A stretch of 64,000 nt of DNA. It comes from Clostridium culturomicium. GTDB lineage: Bacteria > Bacillota > Clostridia > Clostridiales > Clostridiaceae. The stretch is taken from the NCBI RefSeq assembly GCF_000821305.1, contig NZ_CCXK01000017.1:1398827-1462826 (forward strand), given 5' to 3'. Numbering within the stretch: position 1 is the stretch's first letter; each line of letters opens with the position of its first letter. The translations under genes were made by a program, and so were the position numbers. Below, in pieces: positions 1 to 8,803 of the stretch. The notes under the pieces were generated by a model, which saw only the letters and a list, made by a program, of their open reading frames with translations, did no database searches and was not told the origin of the DNA.

Positions 1-520
1 TAAATAGTACAGAATCTGCCGAAGGAAATCTATTAAACTTTTCTTTTCTATATGGCTCTAGCTTCACAACTTCTTCATACCTAGTGATCAGAAAAAATAT
101 ATCCGAAATAATATCTATATTGGTTTTAATAGTATTACTTACTCTATTAGCATCAATATAAAGCTCATCATCGCCCATCAAGTGAACAATATTATCTAGT
201 TTTCTTATCTCATAGATTATTGGCGTTAAATAATTTTTGTTAAATAACTTTTGACTTTCCTTTATATAAATTGTATTATTCATAAAGTTAATGCAACTGC
301 TATAGTCACTCTTGCCATATATAATATTTATTTCACTTATATCTGTTGATTTATTATAGGTTGATTTGCCATATGATGTTTCCTCAAAAGTTTTTCCCTT
401 TAATAATTCTTCGATTGTATCTACATAATTGCACTCATCTCCCAGAACCATAAATATATATTCAAATACATATTTAATTCTCTTTTCATGTATCCTATCT
501 TCTATAAATACATTAATCAC
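1..520 (-). CDS. Partial DUF7033 / polysaccharide-deacetylase-family protein (C-terminus off the left edge)
   Basis: An open frame of 173 codons runs from a GTG at 520 to the window edge. The start has AGGTGA four bases upstream. Near its visible end the protein reads ITRYEE, then about ten residues later RFPSADS. This resembles the RYEE...GRFPA.S signature of the DUF7033 domain that precedes many NodB-type polysaccharide deacetylases. The catalytic deacetylase part would lie outside the window, so enzyme activity is inferred only. It follows the Wzy-like polymerase gene by 49 bases on the same strand, so it is probably the next gene of polysaccharide cluster A, where a deacetylase could tailor the polymer. 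Confidence 0.6.
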   Translation of the reverse strand, partial: MINVFIEDRIHEKRIKYVFEYIFMVLGDECNYVDTIEELLKGKTFEETSYGKSTYNKSTDISEINIIYGKSDYSSCINFMNNTIYIKESQKLFNKNYLTPIIYEIRKLDNIVHLMGDDELYIDANRVSNTIKTNIDIISDIFFLITRYEEVVKLEPYRKEKFNRFPSADSVLF

Positions 521-569
521 ATAATCACCTATACTTTAACCTCACAGCTTCCTCAGCCTTATTTATTTT

Positions 570-1820
570 CTATTTATTATACTTGCTACACTTACTAACT
601 CCCATCATCCCTATTGGAATCCAAATAAATGGATATATATAAGACCTTCCAATGACTATACTCATTAAAGTAAATAAAAATATACTAAACTTTACTACAT
701 CATAAGAATCCTTTAATCTGGTCCTACTGTACAATACAATAAACTCTCCCATTTTCTTTAATATGGATCCAATAAAAAAGCAGAAGAATATAATTCCATA
801 CTCAACCAAATAGGATATAATATTGTGGACATACCCTCCTGTACCACCCATAATTTCAACTTCATACATGAATTTTCCCAAGATAAAGTTCTCTTTTAAG
901 GTATTTTCACCTAAAGTTAACAACTTTTCTCTCGATAAATAAGACTCGTCATGTTTAATATCAGTAAGTCCACCAAATACTCTATTATTGTCCAAGTTGT
1001 CAAAATTTATTTCTAAGCCTCCTGATAAAGACACAAAAATCATAATCCCCATAAGAAAAGCTGCTACTAAAAAGAACTTTCCCTTTGATATTCTTCTATG
1101 TGCTGTCATTATTCTATTAATTAATCTAATTCCAATATCTATTATAATAACTACTACAAAAGCCGCGAATGATAACCTAGATGATATAACATATAAGGTT
1201 AATGTGGCTATTCCAGCCATTAATATCTTAATAGCATCACTTTTATTTACATATAATACAAGAAAGCTGAATATAGCAAAACTATCACCTATATATAAAT
1301 AATCACTTTTCACTTTACCATAATAAATTTGAAACTCTCCATAGGGATTAAGAGTAACTCCATAGAAGATAAGAGCCACAAATATCAAAAATAGAATATT
1401 AATTATCAGCTTTACTTTAGGCTTTAAAAGAATATCTTTAACTTTCTGAAAGCCTCCCCCTATTAAATACATTAGTAGAGAAGAAAAACCGGTGTTAGCA
1501 ACAACACGAATATAGTCATAAACTCCTTCATCTCCATAACCAATAGCCAATGGCATCCATAATACTTGCAATAATATACACATTGCCATTGTTAGAAACT
1601 CAATTCTAATTTTCACCCTAATCTTATCAAAGTTATATATAAAATAAATAGCTCCATATAATGCAATAAAGATTATAACTATCACGTGGCGTTTTAATGA
1701 GTTAATCCCTGTTAATGCTTTGATATATTCAAAAATAGGCAGCACACCAAAGTTTACTAATATAATTATGGTTAGTATAGATTGTTTTATTTTTTCAAAC
1801 TGTTCACTCCTTATACTCAT
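570..1820 (-). CDS. O-antigen/capsule polymerase-like integral membrane protein (Wzy-type)
   Basis: A 416-residue, strongly hydrophobic protein with about ten to twelve predicted membrane spans and a longer hydrophilic loop at roughly residues 270-330, the layout of O-antigen polymerases and ligases. There is no sequence motif that proves the reaction; the call rests on topology and on its place among glycosyltransferases. The ATG at 1820 has GAGGG eight bases upstream and overlaps the end of the preceding glycosyltransferase gene by 17 bases, suggesting translational coupling. It would join lipid-linked repeat units outside the membrane. A ligase-type function is the main alternative. Confidence 0.65.
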   Translation of the reverse strand: MSIRSEQFEKIKQSILTIIILVNFGVLPIFEYIKALTGINSLKRHVIVIIFIALYGAIYFIYNFDKIRVKIRIEFLTMAMCILLQVLWMPLAIGYGDEGVYDYIRVVANTGFSSLLMYLIGGGFQKVKDILLKPKVKLIINILFLIFVALIFYGVTLNPYGEFQIYYGKVKSDYLYIGDSFAIFSFLVLYVNKSDAIKILMAGIATLTLYVISSRLSFAAFVVVIIIDIGIRLINRIMTAHRRISKGKFFLVAAFLMGIMIFVSLSGGLEINFDNLDNNRVFGGLTDIKHDESYLSREKLLTLGENTLKENFILGKFMYEVEIMGGTGGYVHNIISYLVEYGIIFFCFFIGSILKKMGEFIVLYSRTRLKDSYDVVKFSIFLFTLMSIVIGRSYIYPFIWIPIGMMGVSKCSKYNK

Positions 1821-2937
1821 AATTATCCCTCAAAACTTCATCATATATCTCAATTAACTTAAGAGCTTCATTTGACCATAAAAAACGAACTCCTATTTTC
1901 TTTATATTTTCTTTTTTCTTTTCTAAGATTTCTTCATTATCAACTATACTTTTTATCACAGAATATAATTCATTCTCAGATTTATCACTTATAACAAAAC
2001 CAATATCCTGCTCCTTAACAAAATCACCAAAGAAGCTTCTTGTATTGGCAATTATGGGCTTGCCACAAATAATTGCTTCGGCACCCTTTACTGGAAATGC
2101 ATACATAGTATTAGGAAGATCACTATTATATACAGCAAAGATTACATCCGTATTTTCATAGTACTTTTTAATCTCCATATAGTTAAACCTACCTGTAATA
2201 ACAGTATTTTTATATTGTTTCTCTATCTCCTTTAGTCCCTCATAGGCTGAGCCATATCCATTTATATTAATTAATACATTTGAAAATTTCTCTCCTACCT
2301 CCATCAATAGTTTTAAAGAATTATAATCCCTCACATTACCAATAAAAGATATCCTCAACTTATTGCTTGAAATATTCTTTAATCCTTGAAAAACTTCTTC
2401 TTCTGGACAATTCATAACAACTTTAGTTTTAGTATTAAAAAGTACTTCCTTTTCATATCTGTTTTTTTGCTCTGGAACAACATATATAATTCCATCAGCT
2501 CTCTTGAAGCAAAACTTAGCCATGATTTTATAAAGTAAGCTTCTCAGCCTTGAGTAATTAAATCCATCATAAAACTCATGCATATCCCAAATAAGTTTTC
2601 TTTTCTTCTTTAATAATGCTCCAATTATTGCACATTCAAAGTCATGGGTGTGAATCACATCATAGCTCTTATTTTTAATATATTTTTTTGCCTGCAGAAA
2701 GAACTTTATATAAGCCTTTATTTGCTTTAAGCCTGTACTATACTGGGCATAGGGATAAAGCCTTTTTATCTTTATCCCCCTTAAGATCTCAGTTTCCTTA
2801 TCTAAATAGTTATTTTCCCTATCCCAGCATAAAATCTCAACTTCATATCCATTCTCCACTAGAGTACTTGCCTCTTTATACACCCGTGGATCTGGATCAA
2901 AACCATTTGATACTATCATCAATACCTTTTCCCTCAT
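1804..2937 (-). CDS. Glycosyltransferase family 4
   Basis: A 377-residue GT-B protein. The N-terminus (KVLMIVSNGFDPDPRVYKEA) is the acceptor-side Rossmann start typical of GT4 enzymes that open with ...DPRV.KEA. The C-terminal half holds the donor-site segment GAEAIICGKPIIANT near residues 285-300, equivalent to the E...A.G.PVIA motif of the family. It should add one sugar to the undecaprenyl-linked repeat unit of cluster A on the inner face of the membrane. Start ATG has AGGAGGAGGG immediately upstream. The donor sugar cannot be told from sequence. Confidence 0.85.
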   Translation of the reverse strand: MREKVLMIVSNGFDPDPRVYKEASTLVENGYEVEILCWDRENNYLDKETEILRGIKIKRLYPYAQYSTGLKQIKAYIKFFLQAKKYIKNKSYDVIHTHDFECAIIGALLKKKRKLIWDMHEFYDGFNYSRLRSLLYKIMAKFCFKRADGIIYVVPEQKNRYEKEVLFNTKTKVVMNCPEEEVFQGLKNISSNKLRISFIGNVRDYNSLKLLMEVGEKFSNVLININGYGSAYEGLKEIEKQYKNTVITGRFNYMEIKKYYENTDVIFAVYNSDLPNTMYAFPVKGAEAIICGKPIIANTRSFFGDFVKEQDIGFVISDKSENELYSVIKSIVDNEEILEKKKENIKKIGVRFLWSNEALKLIEIYDEVLRDNYEYKE

Positions 2938-2948
2938 AACCCTCCTCC

Positions 2949-4106
2949 TTAGCTGATTACTATCATTTTATTATCTATTTTCCCAAGACCTATTCCATAT
3001 AATATGCGCTTTCCACATTCAAACTCATCTTCTAAAATCATTACACTACCAAGCTGACATAACCCCATTGGGTAAATATCCTTTTTATAGCTATTAATTA
3101 CCCTTAACTCTCTATTATTATATTCATACAATAGAACATAGCTATTCCAGCTTTTTATTCCTGGGCCTCGTTTATAAGATAATAAATAAAACAAATTACT
3201 TCCGTATCTATCATCTGGCTCAACTGTAGTAGACCAAAGAAAACCCTCTTTCTCAGCCCCACCATAGATACTAGGGCCATCTATTTTTGCTAAATTCTCC
3301 TCACTCACTGCAATCAGTCTTTCATTTTCTTTTTTTAACTCAGCATTTATATCTGCTAAGTTTTCATCACTTATTTCTTCATTTTTAATTTTTATCAATC
3401 TAATATAATTCTGCTCTAATGGAGCATCTGTAGCATAAATTAATCCCTCTTCTACCACAAATACCTTACAGGCTCTATATAACTGACTTCCCACTAAAAA
3501 CTTAGTTACAGATTTAAAGTTATCCTTGGTATACCATATTGAAGCTGCTTCTCCTGAATCTCCTGTAAAAATCCAAACTAAATCTCTATATTTATCTTCT
3601 ACTATCTGGTGAATATGATTTATCTCTCCCTTTAAAAATTCAAAAACCTTCTTAAAACTTCCAAGGTCTTCATCATATTTGTATATACCTACGCCGTCCT
3701 TATGAAAGTTTCCAAAGTAATCTCCATAATAAATTCCCTTATCCACATTCCTCGTCTTTGAAATTTTAGAGAAGGATAAAACATTACTCATTCCTTCCCT
3801 AAACTGATGAACTTTCACTATATTCTTAGCCTCAATATCCAATAGGTATACTCCTCCATTAAAGGATACTAATGCCTTATTATCCTCCATATAAATGGCT
3901 GTTCTAGGAACTAACCTGAATATTCTCTGACAAATTCTCACTTTCCATAGAAGCTTCTTTATAAATTTAACTGGTAAAGTGCATATATACTTAAATTCTG
4001 ATTTTGATAGATTAAAAATATAAAACTTCATTTGCTTAAAAACAAGAATCTCTTCTTTATTTATATAACATAGGGGTTTATATCCTTTATAAATATCAAT
4101 CTTCAT
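2949..4106 (-). CDS. Unknown beta-strand-rich protein in the polysaccharide cluster
   Basis: 385 residues with no signal peptide and no membrane span. The sequence is rich in short strands with repeated turns such as IYYGDYFGN, WIFTGDSGEAASIWYTKDNF and LWSTTVEPDDRYGSN. The SIWYTKDNFKS piece looks like a degenerate Asp-box turn, as in BNR/sialidase-like beta-propellers, so a propeller fold is my inference. No catalytic residues can be assigned. It lies between the CapE homologue (6 bases away) and a GT4 gene (11 bases away), so it is co-transcribed with capsule genes. Function unknown; it might bind or modify a nucleotide sugar or polymer. Confidence 0.55.
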   Translation of the reverse strand: MKIDIYKGYKPLCYINKEEILVFKQMKFYIFNLSKSEFKYICTLPVKFIKKLLWKVRICQRIFRLVPRTAIYMEDNKALVSFNGGVYLLDIEAKNIVKVHQFREGMSNVLSFSKISKTRNVDKGIYYGDYFGNFHKDGVGIYKYDEDLGSFKKVFEFLKGEINHIHQIVEDKYRDLVWIFTGDSGEAASIWYTKDNFKSVTKFLVGSQLYRACKVFVVEEGLIYATDAPLEQNYIRLIKIKNEEISDENLADINAELKKENERLIAVSEENLAKIDGPSIYGGAEKEGFLWSTTVEPDDRYGSNLFYLLSYKRGPGIKSWNSYVLLYEYNNRELRVINSYKKDIYPMGLCQLGSVMILEDEFECGKRILYGIGLGKIDNKMIVIS

Positions 4107-4111
4107 ATTCT

Positions 4112-5131
4112 TTACCGCCTAAATTTCTCAATTTCTTCTCTTATATACTTTAAAGTCAAAAGCTTTGCCTTCACACCTTCTATATCAAGGCGTTCTGTAC
4201 TATTAGAGGTATATTCTGCTAGCTTTATCCTTTCTTCATCTCCACATGTGAAATATTTTTCATAATTTAAATCTCTTTTATCTGCTGGAACCCTATAAAA
4301 ACTTCCCATATCAATGGCCTTTGCACATTCCTCATTAGTCAATAGTGTTTCATAAAGCTTCTCACCATGACGAATTCCAATTATTTTTATTTCATTATCT
4401 ACGTTAAAAAGCTCCTTTAGAGCTTGTGCTAGAACACCTATTGTACAAGCTGGTGATTTTTGAACCATAATATCTCCACTTTCAGCATTTTCAAAGGCAA
4501 ACATCACAAGATCAATAGCTTCCTCTAAACTCATTATAAATCTAGTCATATTAGGATCTGTTATTGTGAGCTGTTTTCCTGCTTTAATCTGCTCTATAAA
4601 TAAAGGTATTACTGATCCCCTTGAACACATAACATTTCCATACCTTGTTCCACAAATTAAGGTTTTATCTGGAGAAATGGTTCTAGACTTTGCCACAAAA
4701 ACCTTTTCCATCATAGCTTTGGAAGTTCCCATAGCATTTACTGGGTAAGCAGCCTTATCTGTAGATAAACACACTACCTTCTTAACTCCAGCCTCAATTG
4801 CTGTTGTCAGCATATTGTTGGTTCCAAGTACATTAGTCTTAACAGCCTCAAGTGGAAAAAATTCGCAACTTGGAACCTGTTTTAAAGCAGCAGCATGAAA
4901 TATATAATCAACACCATATATAACTGTCCTTAAGCTTTCAATATCTCTCACATCGCCAATATAAAACTTGATTTTATCATTGTTATACTTTTTTCTCATA
5001 TCATCCTGCTTTTTTTCATCTCTAGAAAAAATTCTTATCTCCCCAATATCTGTATTTATAAATCTATCTAAAACTGCATTCCCAAAGGAACCTGTACCTC
5101 CAGTAATTAGCAGTGTCTTTCCCTTAAACAT
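4112..5131 (-). CDS. capE: UDP-N-acetylglucosamine 4,6-dehydratase (5-inverting), CapE/FnlA/WbjB family
   Basis: 339 residues. The N-terminus TLLITGGTGSFGNAVL carries the GxxGxxG NAD(P)-binding loop of extended SDR enzymes. STDKAAYPVNAMGTSK at about residues 123-138 holds the catalytic segment in which MxxxK stands in place of the usual YxxxK, a known trait of this small soluble dehydratase subfamily. Known role: first step from UDP-GlcNAc toward UDP-N-acetyl-L-fucosamine (CapE-CapF-CapG). In cluster A it sits about 4 kb downstream of the CapF and CapG homologues. A second copy is at 59544-60608 in cluster B; the two are closely similar along their length. Confidence 0.88.
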   Translation of the reverse strand: MFKGKTLLITGGTGSFGNAVLDRFINTDIGEIRIFSRDEKKQDDMRKKYNNDKIKFYIGDVRDIESLRTVIYGVDYIFHAAALKQVPSCEFFPLEAVKTNVLGTNNMLTTAIEAGVKKVVCLSTDKAAYPVNAMGTSKAMMEKVFVAKSRTISPDKTLICGTRYGNVMCSRGSVIPLFIEQIKAGKQLTITDPNMTRFIMSLEEAIDLVMFAFENAESGDIMVQKSPACTIGVLAQALKELFNVDNEIKIIGIRHGEKLYETLLTNEECAKAIDMGSFYRVPADKRDLNYEKYFTCGDEERIKLAEYTSNSTERLDIEGVKAKLLTLKYIREEIEKFRR

Positions 5132-5176
5132 ATTTAAATCCCCTTTATAATCTAACAGTTATTAAAACTTTAGCTT

Positions 5177-6391
5177 TTAGATGTCTTTATAATCATTCAT
5201 GATTGCATTATAAAATTTCTTAGTGACTATCCGTCTTTCATACTTGTCTTTGAATACCCTTCTTACATTGTTGGATATCTCCTCATATAAGCACATATTC
5301 TTTTTAATGTCATAAATAAAACTAACTATATCTTTAGAATTTCCGGATTCAACTTGTATTCCCAAATTTTCTTCATAAACCATATTTCCTATCTCACAAC
5401 TTCTAGTCATGATAGCTATTATAGGTTTTCCAGCAGCCATATAGCTGTAGGTTTTCGATGGCACCCCAAGCCCTTCAATGCCTTTACCTAAGGATACAAT
5501 AAAGGCATTGGCACAATTTAACAAACTATTATACTCTTCACCAAATACATAATCTAATACTTGAACATTATTTAAGCCTTCATTCTTAATTACCTCTAAT
5601 ATATACGGCTTTTTCTTTCCATCTCCAACAAAAGTAAACTTGATGTTTTCATCATCCTTCAGTTTTCTAGCAACATCAACAATAGTCTCTATATCATGAA
5701 CTTCACTAATATTACCTGTATATAAAACATTAAGCTTGTCCATCATTTCATATGCTTTACTAAAACCAGGCTCAACTTCCTTTTCATATATTACCTTTGA
5801 ATCAGACCAGTTAGTTATAATTTCTATTCTATTTGAAGGCGTACCCTTAGATTCTATAACCTTTTTCATATCCTGTCCCAATACAATAACTTTCTCTGCA
5901 TTTTTATAAACCTTATTATTAACATAATTCATTGCTTTAGAAATAATACTATCCTTCTTTATTACGCCTAATTTTTCTGCTACATCCGGATATACATCAT
6001 GAACTAAATAAATAAAATTCTTTCCTCTTATTTTCTTCATTAAATATCCTATATATGGTACTAAAGGAGGATTAGAAACTAGTAAAATTTTATCATAATC
6101 CCTTTTAATCAACAGATTGAAAAATACACTTATTACAAAGGTTATATAGTTGAGTATTCTTCCAATCTTTTTATTTCTATCTCTATTAGTAGAAAAAATC
6201 CTTTTTATATTTATGCCCTTATACTCTTCCCGCTTTAATACCTTTTTTCTCTCTTCTCTATATGAATTTTTAGTTGTTAAAACATCTATATTTAATCCGT
6301 ACTCAACTAGATCCTCAGCCAATTCAGTTAGTATTCTCTGAGTGCCTGTCCTATATGGATAAAAAAACTCACTTACAATTACTAGCTTCAT
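5177..6391 (-). CDS. Glycosyltransferase family 4, WbuB-like (probable L-fucosaminyl transferase)
   Basis: 404 residues when started at the ATG at 6391, which has AGGAGGA six bases upstream; a longer frame to 6421 lacks a ribosome site. The N-terminus MKLVIVSEFFYPYRTGTQRI and the donor-site segment GVPSKTYSYMAAGKPIIAIM near residues 320-340 are typical of WbuB-like GT4 enzymes. Members of this group are often found beside CapE/FnlA-type genes and are annotated as fucosamine transferases. Here the next downstream gene is the CapE homologue, which fits transfer of L-FucNAc to the lipid-linked sugar. The donor assignment is inference from context. Confidence 0.8.
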   Translation of the reverse strand: MKLVIVSEFFYPYRTGTQRILTELAEDLVEYGLNIDVLTTKNSYREERKKVLKREEYKGINIKRIFSTNRDRNKKIGRILNYITFVISVFFNLLIKRDYDKILLVSNPPLVPYIGYLMKKIRGKNFIYLVHDVYPDVAEKLGVIKKDSIISKAMNYVNNKVYKNAEKVIVLGQDMKKVIESKGTPSNRIEIITNWSDSKVIYEKEVEPGFSKAYEMMDKLNVLYTGNISEVHDIETIVDVARKLKDDENIKFTFVGDGKKKPYILEVIKNEGLNNVQVLDYVFGEEYNSLLNCANAFIVSLGKGIEGLGVPSKTYSYMAAGKPIIAIMTRSCEIGNMVYEENLGIQVESGNSKDIVSFIYDIKKNMCLYEEISNNVRRVFKDKYERRIVTKKFYNAIMNDYKDI

Positions 6392-6424
6392 AACCATTCC
6401 TCCTAGTTTTAAAGCCTGCAAAAG

Positions 6425-7081
6425 TTACCTTGCTCCATTACCTGTAAATATAACAATTATAGTTTTCAATATAATTTTCATATCCATGTCATAGCCAATA
6501 TTCCTTATATAATATAAATCTAATGCAAGCTTTTCCTCTGGCATTAGATTATATCCTCCACTAACTTGGGCCCACCCTGTGATTCCCGGTTTTACCATTA
6601 ATCTATCTCTATAGTTTGGTATAGTTTTTTCAAATTCATGGTAAAAAAACTCCAATTCAGGCCTAGGCCCAATAATACTCATATTACCTTGTATTACATT
6701 AATCAGCTGTGGCAATTCATCTATCCTAAATCTTCTAATGAATTTTCCAAACAAGGTTATTCTTGTATCATCCTTACTAGCCCACTTTATTCCATATTGT
6801 TCAGCATTATGGATCATAGACCTAATCTTATATAAAATATATTCTTTATTGTTTGCTCCAACTCTCACCTGTGAGAATATTGGATTTTTAAAATCTTGTA
6901 GATAAACAATAATAAGGGACCCCAGTAAAATAGGACTTGTAATTATTAACAATACTAAGCTACATATAATATCAAATACTCTCTTAAGCTTAATATATCT
7001 ATTTAAATTTATATCTTTTTCTATATATTCATATAATGATTTATCTAAATTCTTTTTTTCCCTCATAGAATTCTTTTTCAT
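6425..7081 (-). CDS. Undecaprenyl-phosphate sugar-phosphate transferase (initiating transferase)
   Basis: 218 residues from the ATG at 7081; the longest frame opens with a TTG lacking a ribosome site, while GGAG lies nine bases before this ATG. One membrane helix at about residues 35-60 is followed by the bacterial sugar transferase domain: KIRSM, then FIRRFRIDELPQLINVI, MSIIGPRPE, and VKPGITGWAQVSGG. These are the conserved blocks of the small (PssY/WecP/CapM-type) phosphoglycosyl transferases. It would start each repeat unit by moving a sugar-1-phosphate to undecaprenyl phosphate. No initiating enzyme is seen in cluster B, so this one may serve both. Confidence 0.9.
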   Translation of the reverse strand: MKKNSMREKKNLDKSLYEYIEKDINLNRYIKLKRVFDIICSLVLLIITSPILLGSLIIVYLQDFKNPIFSQVRVGANNKEYILYKIRSMIHNAEQYGIKWASKDDTRITLFGKFIRRFRIDELPQLINVIQGNMSIIGPRPELEFFYHEFEKTIPNYRDRLMVKPGITGWAQVSGGYNLMPEEKLALDLYYIRNIGYDMDMKIILKTIIVIFTGNGAR

Positions 7082-7126
7082 TATCATCCTCTCCAAAATG
7101 CATAACGCTACCTTGAAGGATGTACT

Positions 7127-7810
7127 TTATTCCTCTTCTATATCCTGATAGTAATGGCTTTCCTTCTTCTCAACTTCATTTAGTACAATACCTATAATAT
7201 TTGCATTGACCTTTCTAAGCATATTTATAGCGTTATGTACCGAGCTCTTTTTAGTAACTTCGGCCTTAACTACTAATATAGTTCCATCAGCTTTTGCTGA
7301 TAAAACCTGAGCATCAGTAACTACTTGTACTGGCGGTGCATCTAAAATTATATAATCATATACACTTCGTAGTGCATATATTAAGCTGGACATATACTTG
7401 GAGCCAAGAATTTCTGAAGGATTAGGTGGAATTCTTCCTGAAGTTAGTACTGTTAAATTTTCGTTATAAACCTCTCCTATTGTAGCTTTAGAAGCTCTAG
7501 AAATAACTAACTCTGATAACCCTGTAATATTTGACATGTTAAACCTTTTATTTAGTGTTGGCTTCCTCAAATCACAATCTATTAATATGACCTTCTTCTC
7601 AGCTTGAGCCAAGGCTAAGGCTATATTAACAGCTGTAGTACTCTTTCCTTCCTGTGGGTTTGCACTAGTAATTACTATTACCTTATATTGCCCATTAAAG
7701 GATGAATACTGCAAATTAGTTCTTAATATTCTGTAGGCTTCAGCCACACTAGACATTGGGTATTCTTCCATTATAAGCACCTTTTCACCTCCTATTATTT
7801 CACATTTCAT
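7127..7810 (-). CDS. cpsD: Bacterial tyrosine kinase, CpsD/CapB type
   Basis: 227 residues. Walker A is SANPQEGKSTTAVN (about residues 50-63), Walker A' is VILIDCDLRKP, and Walker B is YIILDAPP, the signature of BY-kinases in the MinD/ParA-like fold. The usual C-terminal tyrosine cluster is reduced to SHYYQDIEEE, only two tyrosines. It pairs with the CpsC/Wzz gene 9 bases upstream and would control polymer length and export by autophosphorylation. Two starts are possible: ATG 7810 with AGGAG six bases upstream, or GTG 7780 with AGGAGG seven bases upstream; the shorter form begins closer to the family norm. No CpsB-type phosphatase gene is visible in the window. Confidence 0.88.
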   Translation of the reverse strand: MKCEIIGGEKVLIMEEYPMSSVAEAYRILRTNLQYSSFNGQYKVIVITSANPQEGKSTTAVNIALALAQAEKKVILIDCDLRKPTLNKRFNMSNITGLSELVISRASKATIGEVYNENLTVLTSGRIPPNPSEILGSKYMSSLIYALRSVYDYIILDAPPVQVVTDAQVLSAKADGTILVVKAEVTKKSSVHNAINMLRKVNANIIGIVLNEVEKKESHYYQDIEEE

Positions 7811-7819
7811 TCATACTCC

Positions 7820-8548
7820 TTAGCTTTTCTTATCTTCCCTAAATTTAGGTATTTCCCCTATTACAGGTATTCTAAATTCCTCCTCTAACTGATCCTTTCC
7901 TTTGTAGGTGCTATCTATCATTTCAAACAAAGTAGAAACACCAATTCCAATAATCATTCCCATGAAAACTGATATAACTATGGTTAATGGAATATTAGGG
8001 CTGACTGACTTTTCAGGATATATAGCATTTTCTAATACCTGTATATTAACATTAGGAATTAAATATGCTGCTCTCTGTATAAATTCATCACTTATAGAAT
8101 TTATAAAATTAAATGTATCCTCTGGATCTTCACTTCTATAACTGATTTTAATAATCTGAGTGCCTTCCATAGAAACCACATTCAGATTCTTACTTACCTC
8201 TTCTGGACTTTTATCTATACCAGCTAACTCTATTGCACTAATTATTGTATTTCTAGATTCTATTAGCTCTGAGTAAGTTTTTGAAAGCTGCTGATATAGA
8301 TTTATATCATTGCTGTCGTATCCCTCACTAAGGTTTGTATCCTTACCAATAAACATCTTAGTTGTTGCTTCATATTGTGGCTTTATAAAAATAATTGTCA
8401 TTAAGAATATTCCTACTGATATAGCAAGGGTAAAAGCCAAAATTATTTTCCACCTTTTTTTAAAAATTCTCATAATGTCAAATATACTCTTATCTATCTC
8501 ATTATTACTGTATACTCCATAATCTTGATTCTCTCGTGTCCTTTCTAT
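7820..8548 (-). CDS. cpsC: Chain-length determinant / BY-kinase modulator (Wzz/CpsC family), apparent AUA start
   Basis: The first ATG in frame (8473) gives 217 residues but has no ribosome site and begins inside the conserved N-terminal segment. The frame is open further upstream and encodes NNEIDKSIFDIMRIFKKRW, which matches the usual EIDL.DLL..LKK.W entry of Wzz proteins. AGGAGG at 8557-8562 stands exactly eight bases before an ATA codon at 8546-8548, with no ATG, GTG or TTG nearby, so I extend the gene to that codon (242 residues). Two membrane helices flank the external domain (about residues 35-58 and 190-212 of the long form). It anchors and activates the CpsD kinase encoded next. Confidence 0.75.
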   Translation of the reverse strand: MERTRENQDYGVYSNNEIDKSIFDIMRIFKKRWKIILAFTLAISVGIFLMTIIFIKPQYEATTKMFIGKDTNLSEGYDSNDINLYQQLSKTYSELIESRNTIISAIELAGIDKSPEEVSKNLNVVSMEGTQIIKISYRSEDPEDTFNFINSISDEFIQRAAYLIPNVNIQVLENAIYPEKSVSPNIPLTIVISVFMGMIIGIGVSTLFEMIDSTYKGKDQLEEEFRIPVIGEIPKFREDKKS

Positions 8549-8562
8549 GACCTTTACCTCCT
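8546..8562 (-). promoter_or_regulatory. Strong Shine-Dalgarno site facing an ATA codon
   Basis: AGGAGG (8557-8562) followed by an eight-base spacer and ATA (8546-8548), in frame with the Wzz gene. It is the only good ribosome site for that gene and decides the start. An ATG-to-ATA change, or true initiation at AUA, would both explain it. Confidence 0.6.
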
Positions 8563-8803
8563 TTATTGTTTGTTCCTATCAATACAGTATATGATATGAA
8601 CAATGCATTGTGATATTTATTAATGCTATACATGAAAATATTAATGGTTCATCATCTGTGGATTTTCATTGTCAAAGTGCCTACAAAGTATCTACATATG
8701 TGGATTAAAGCTATAAAATTAACTTGATACCCGTGCTTTCTTTGTTTTATCTGAAATAGCATCTAGCTTCTTAGTACCCCTTTCATCTGGGTTACAGTTA
8801 AGA

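Noticed and set aside
988..1302. Plus-strand frames across the polysaccharide genes as extra proteins
   Set aside because: They are antisense shadows of clear minus-strand membrane or enzyme genes, lack ribosome sites and have biased, non-protein-like composition.
8580..8803. Promoter for the wzz-kinase genes with TTGACA in the spacer after capG
   Set aside because: A TTGACA is present on the minus strand but no -10 stands 16-18 bases from it; not enough to call.
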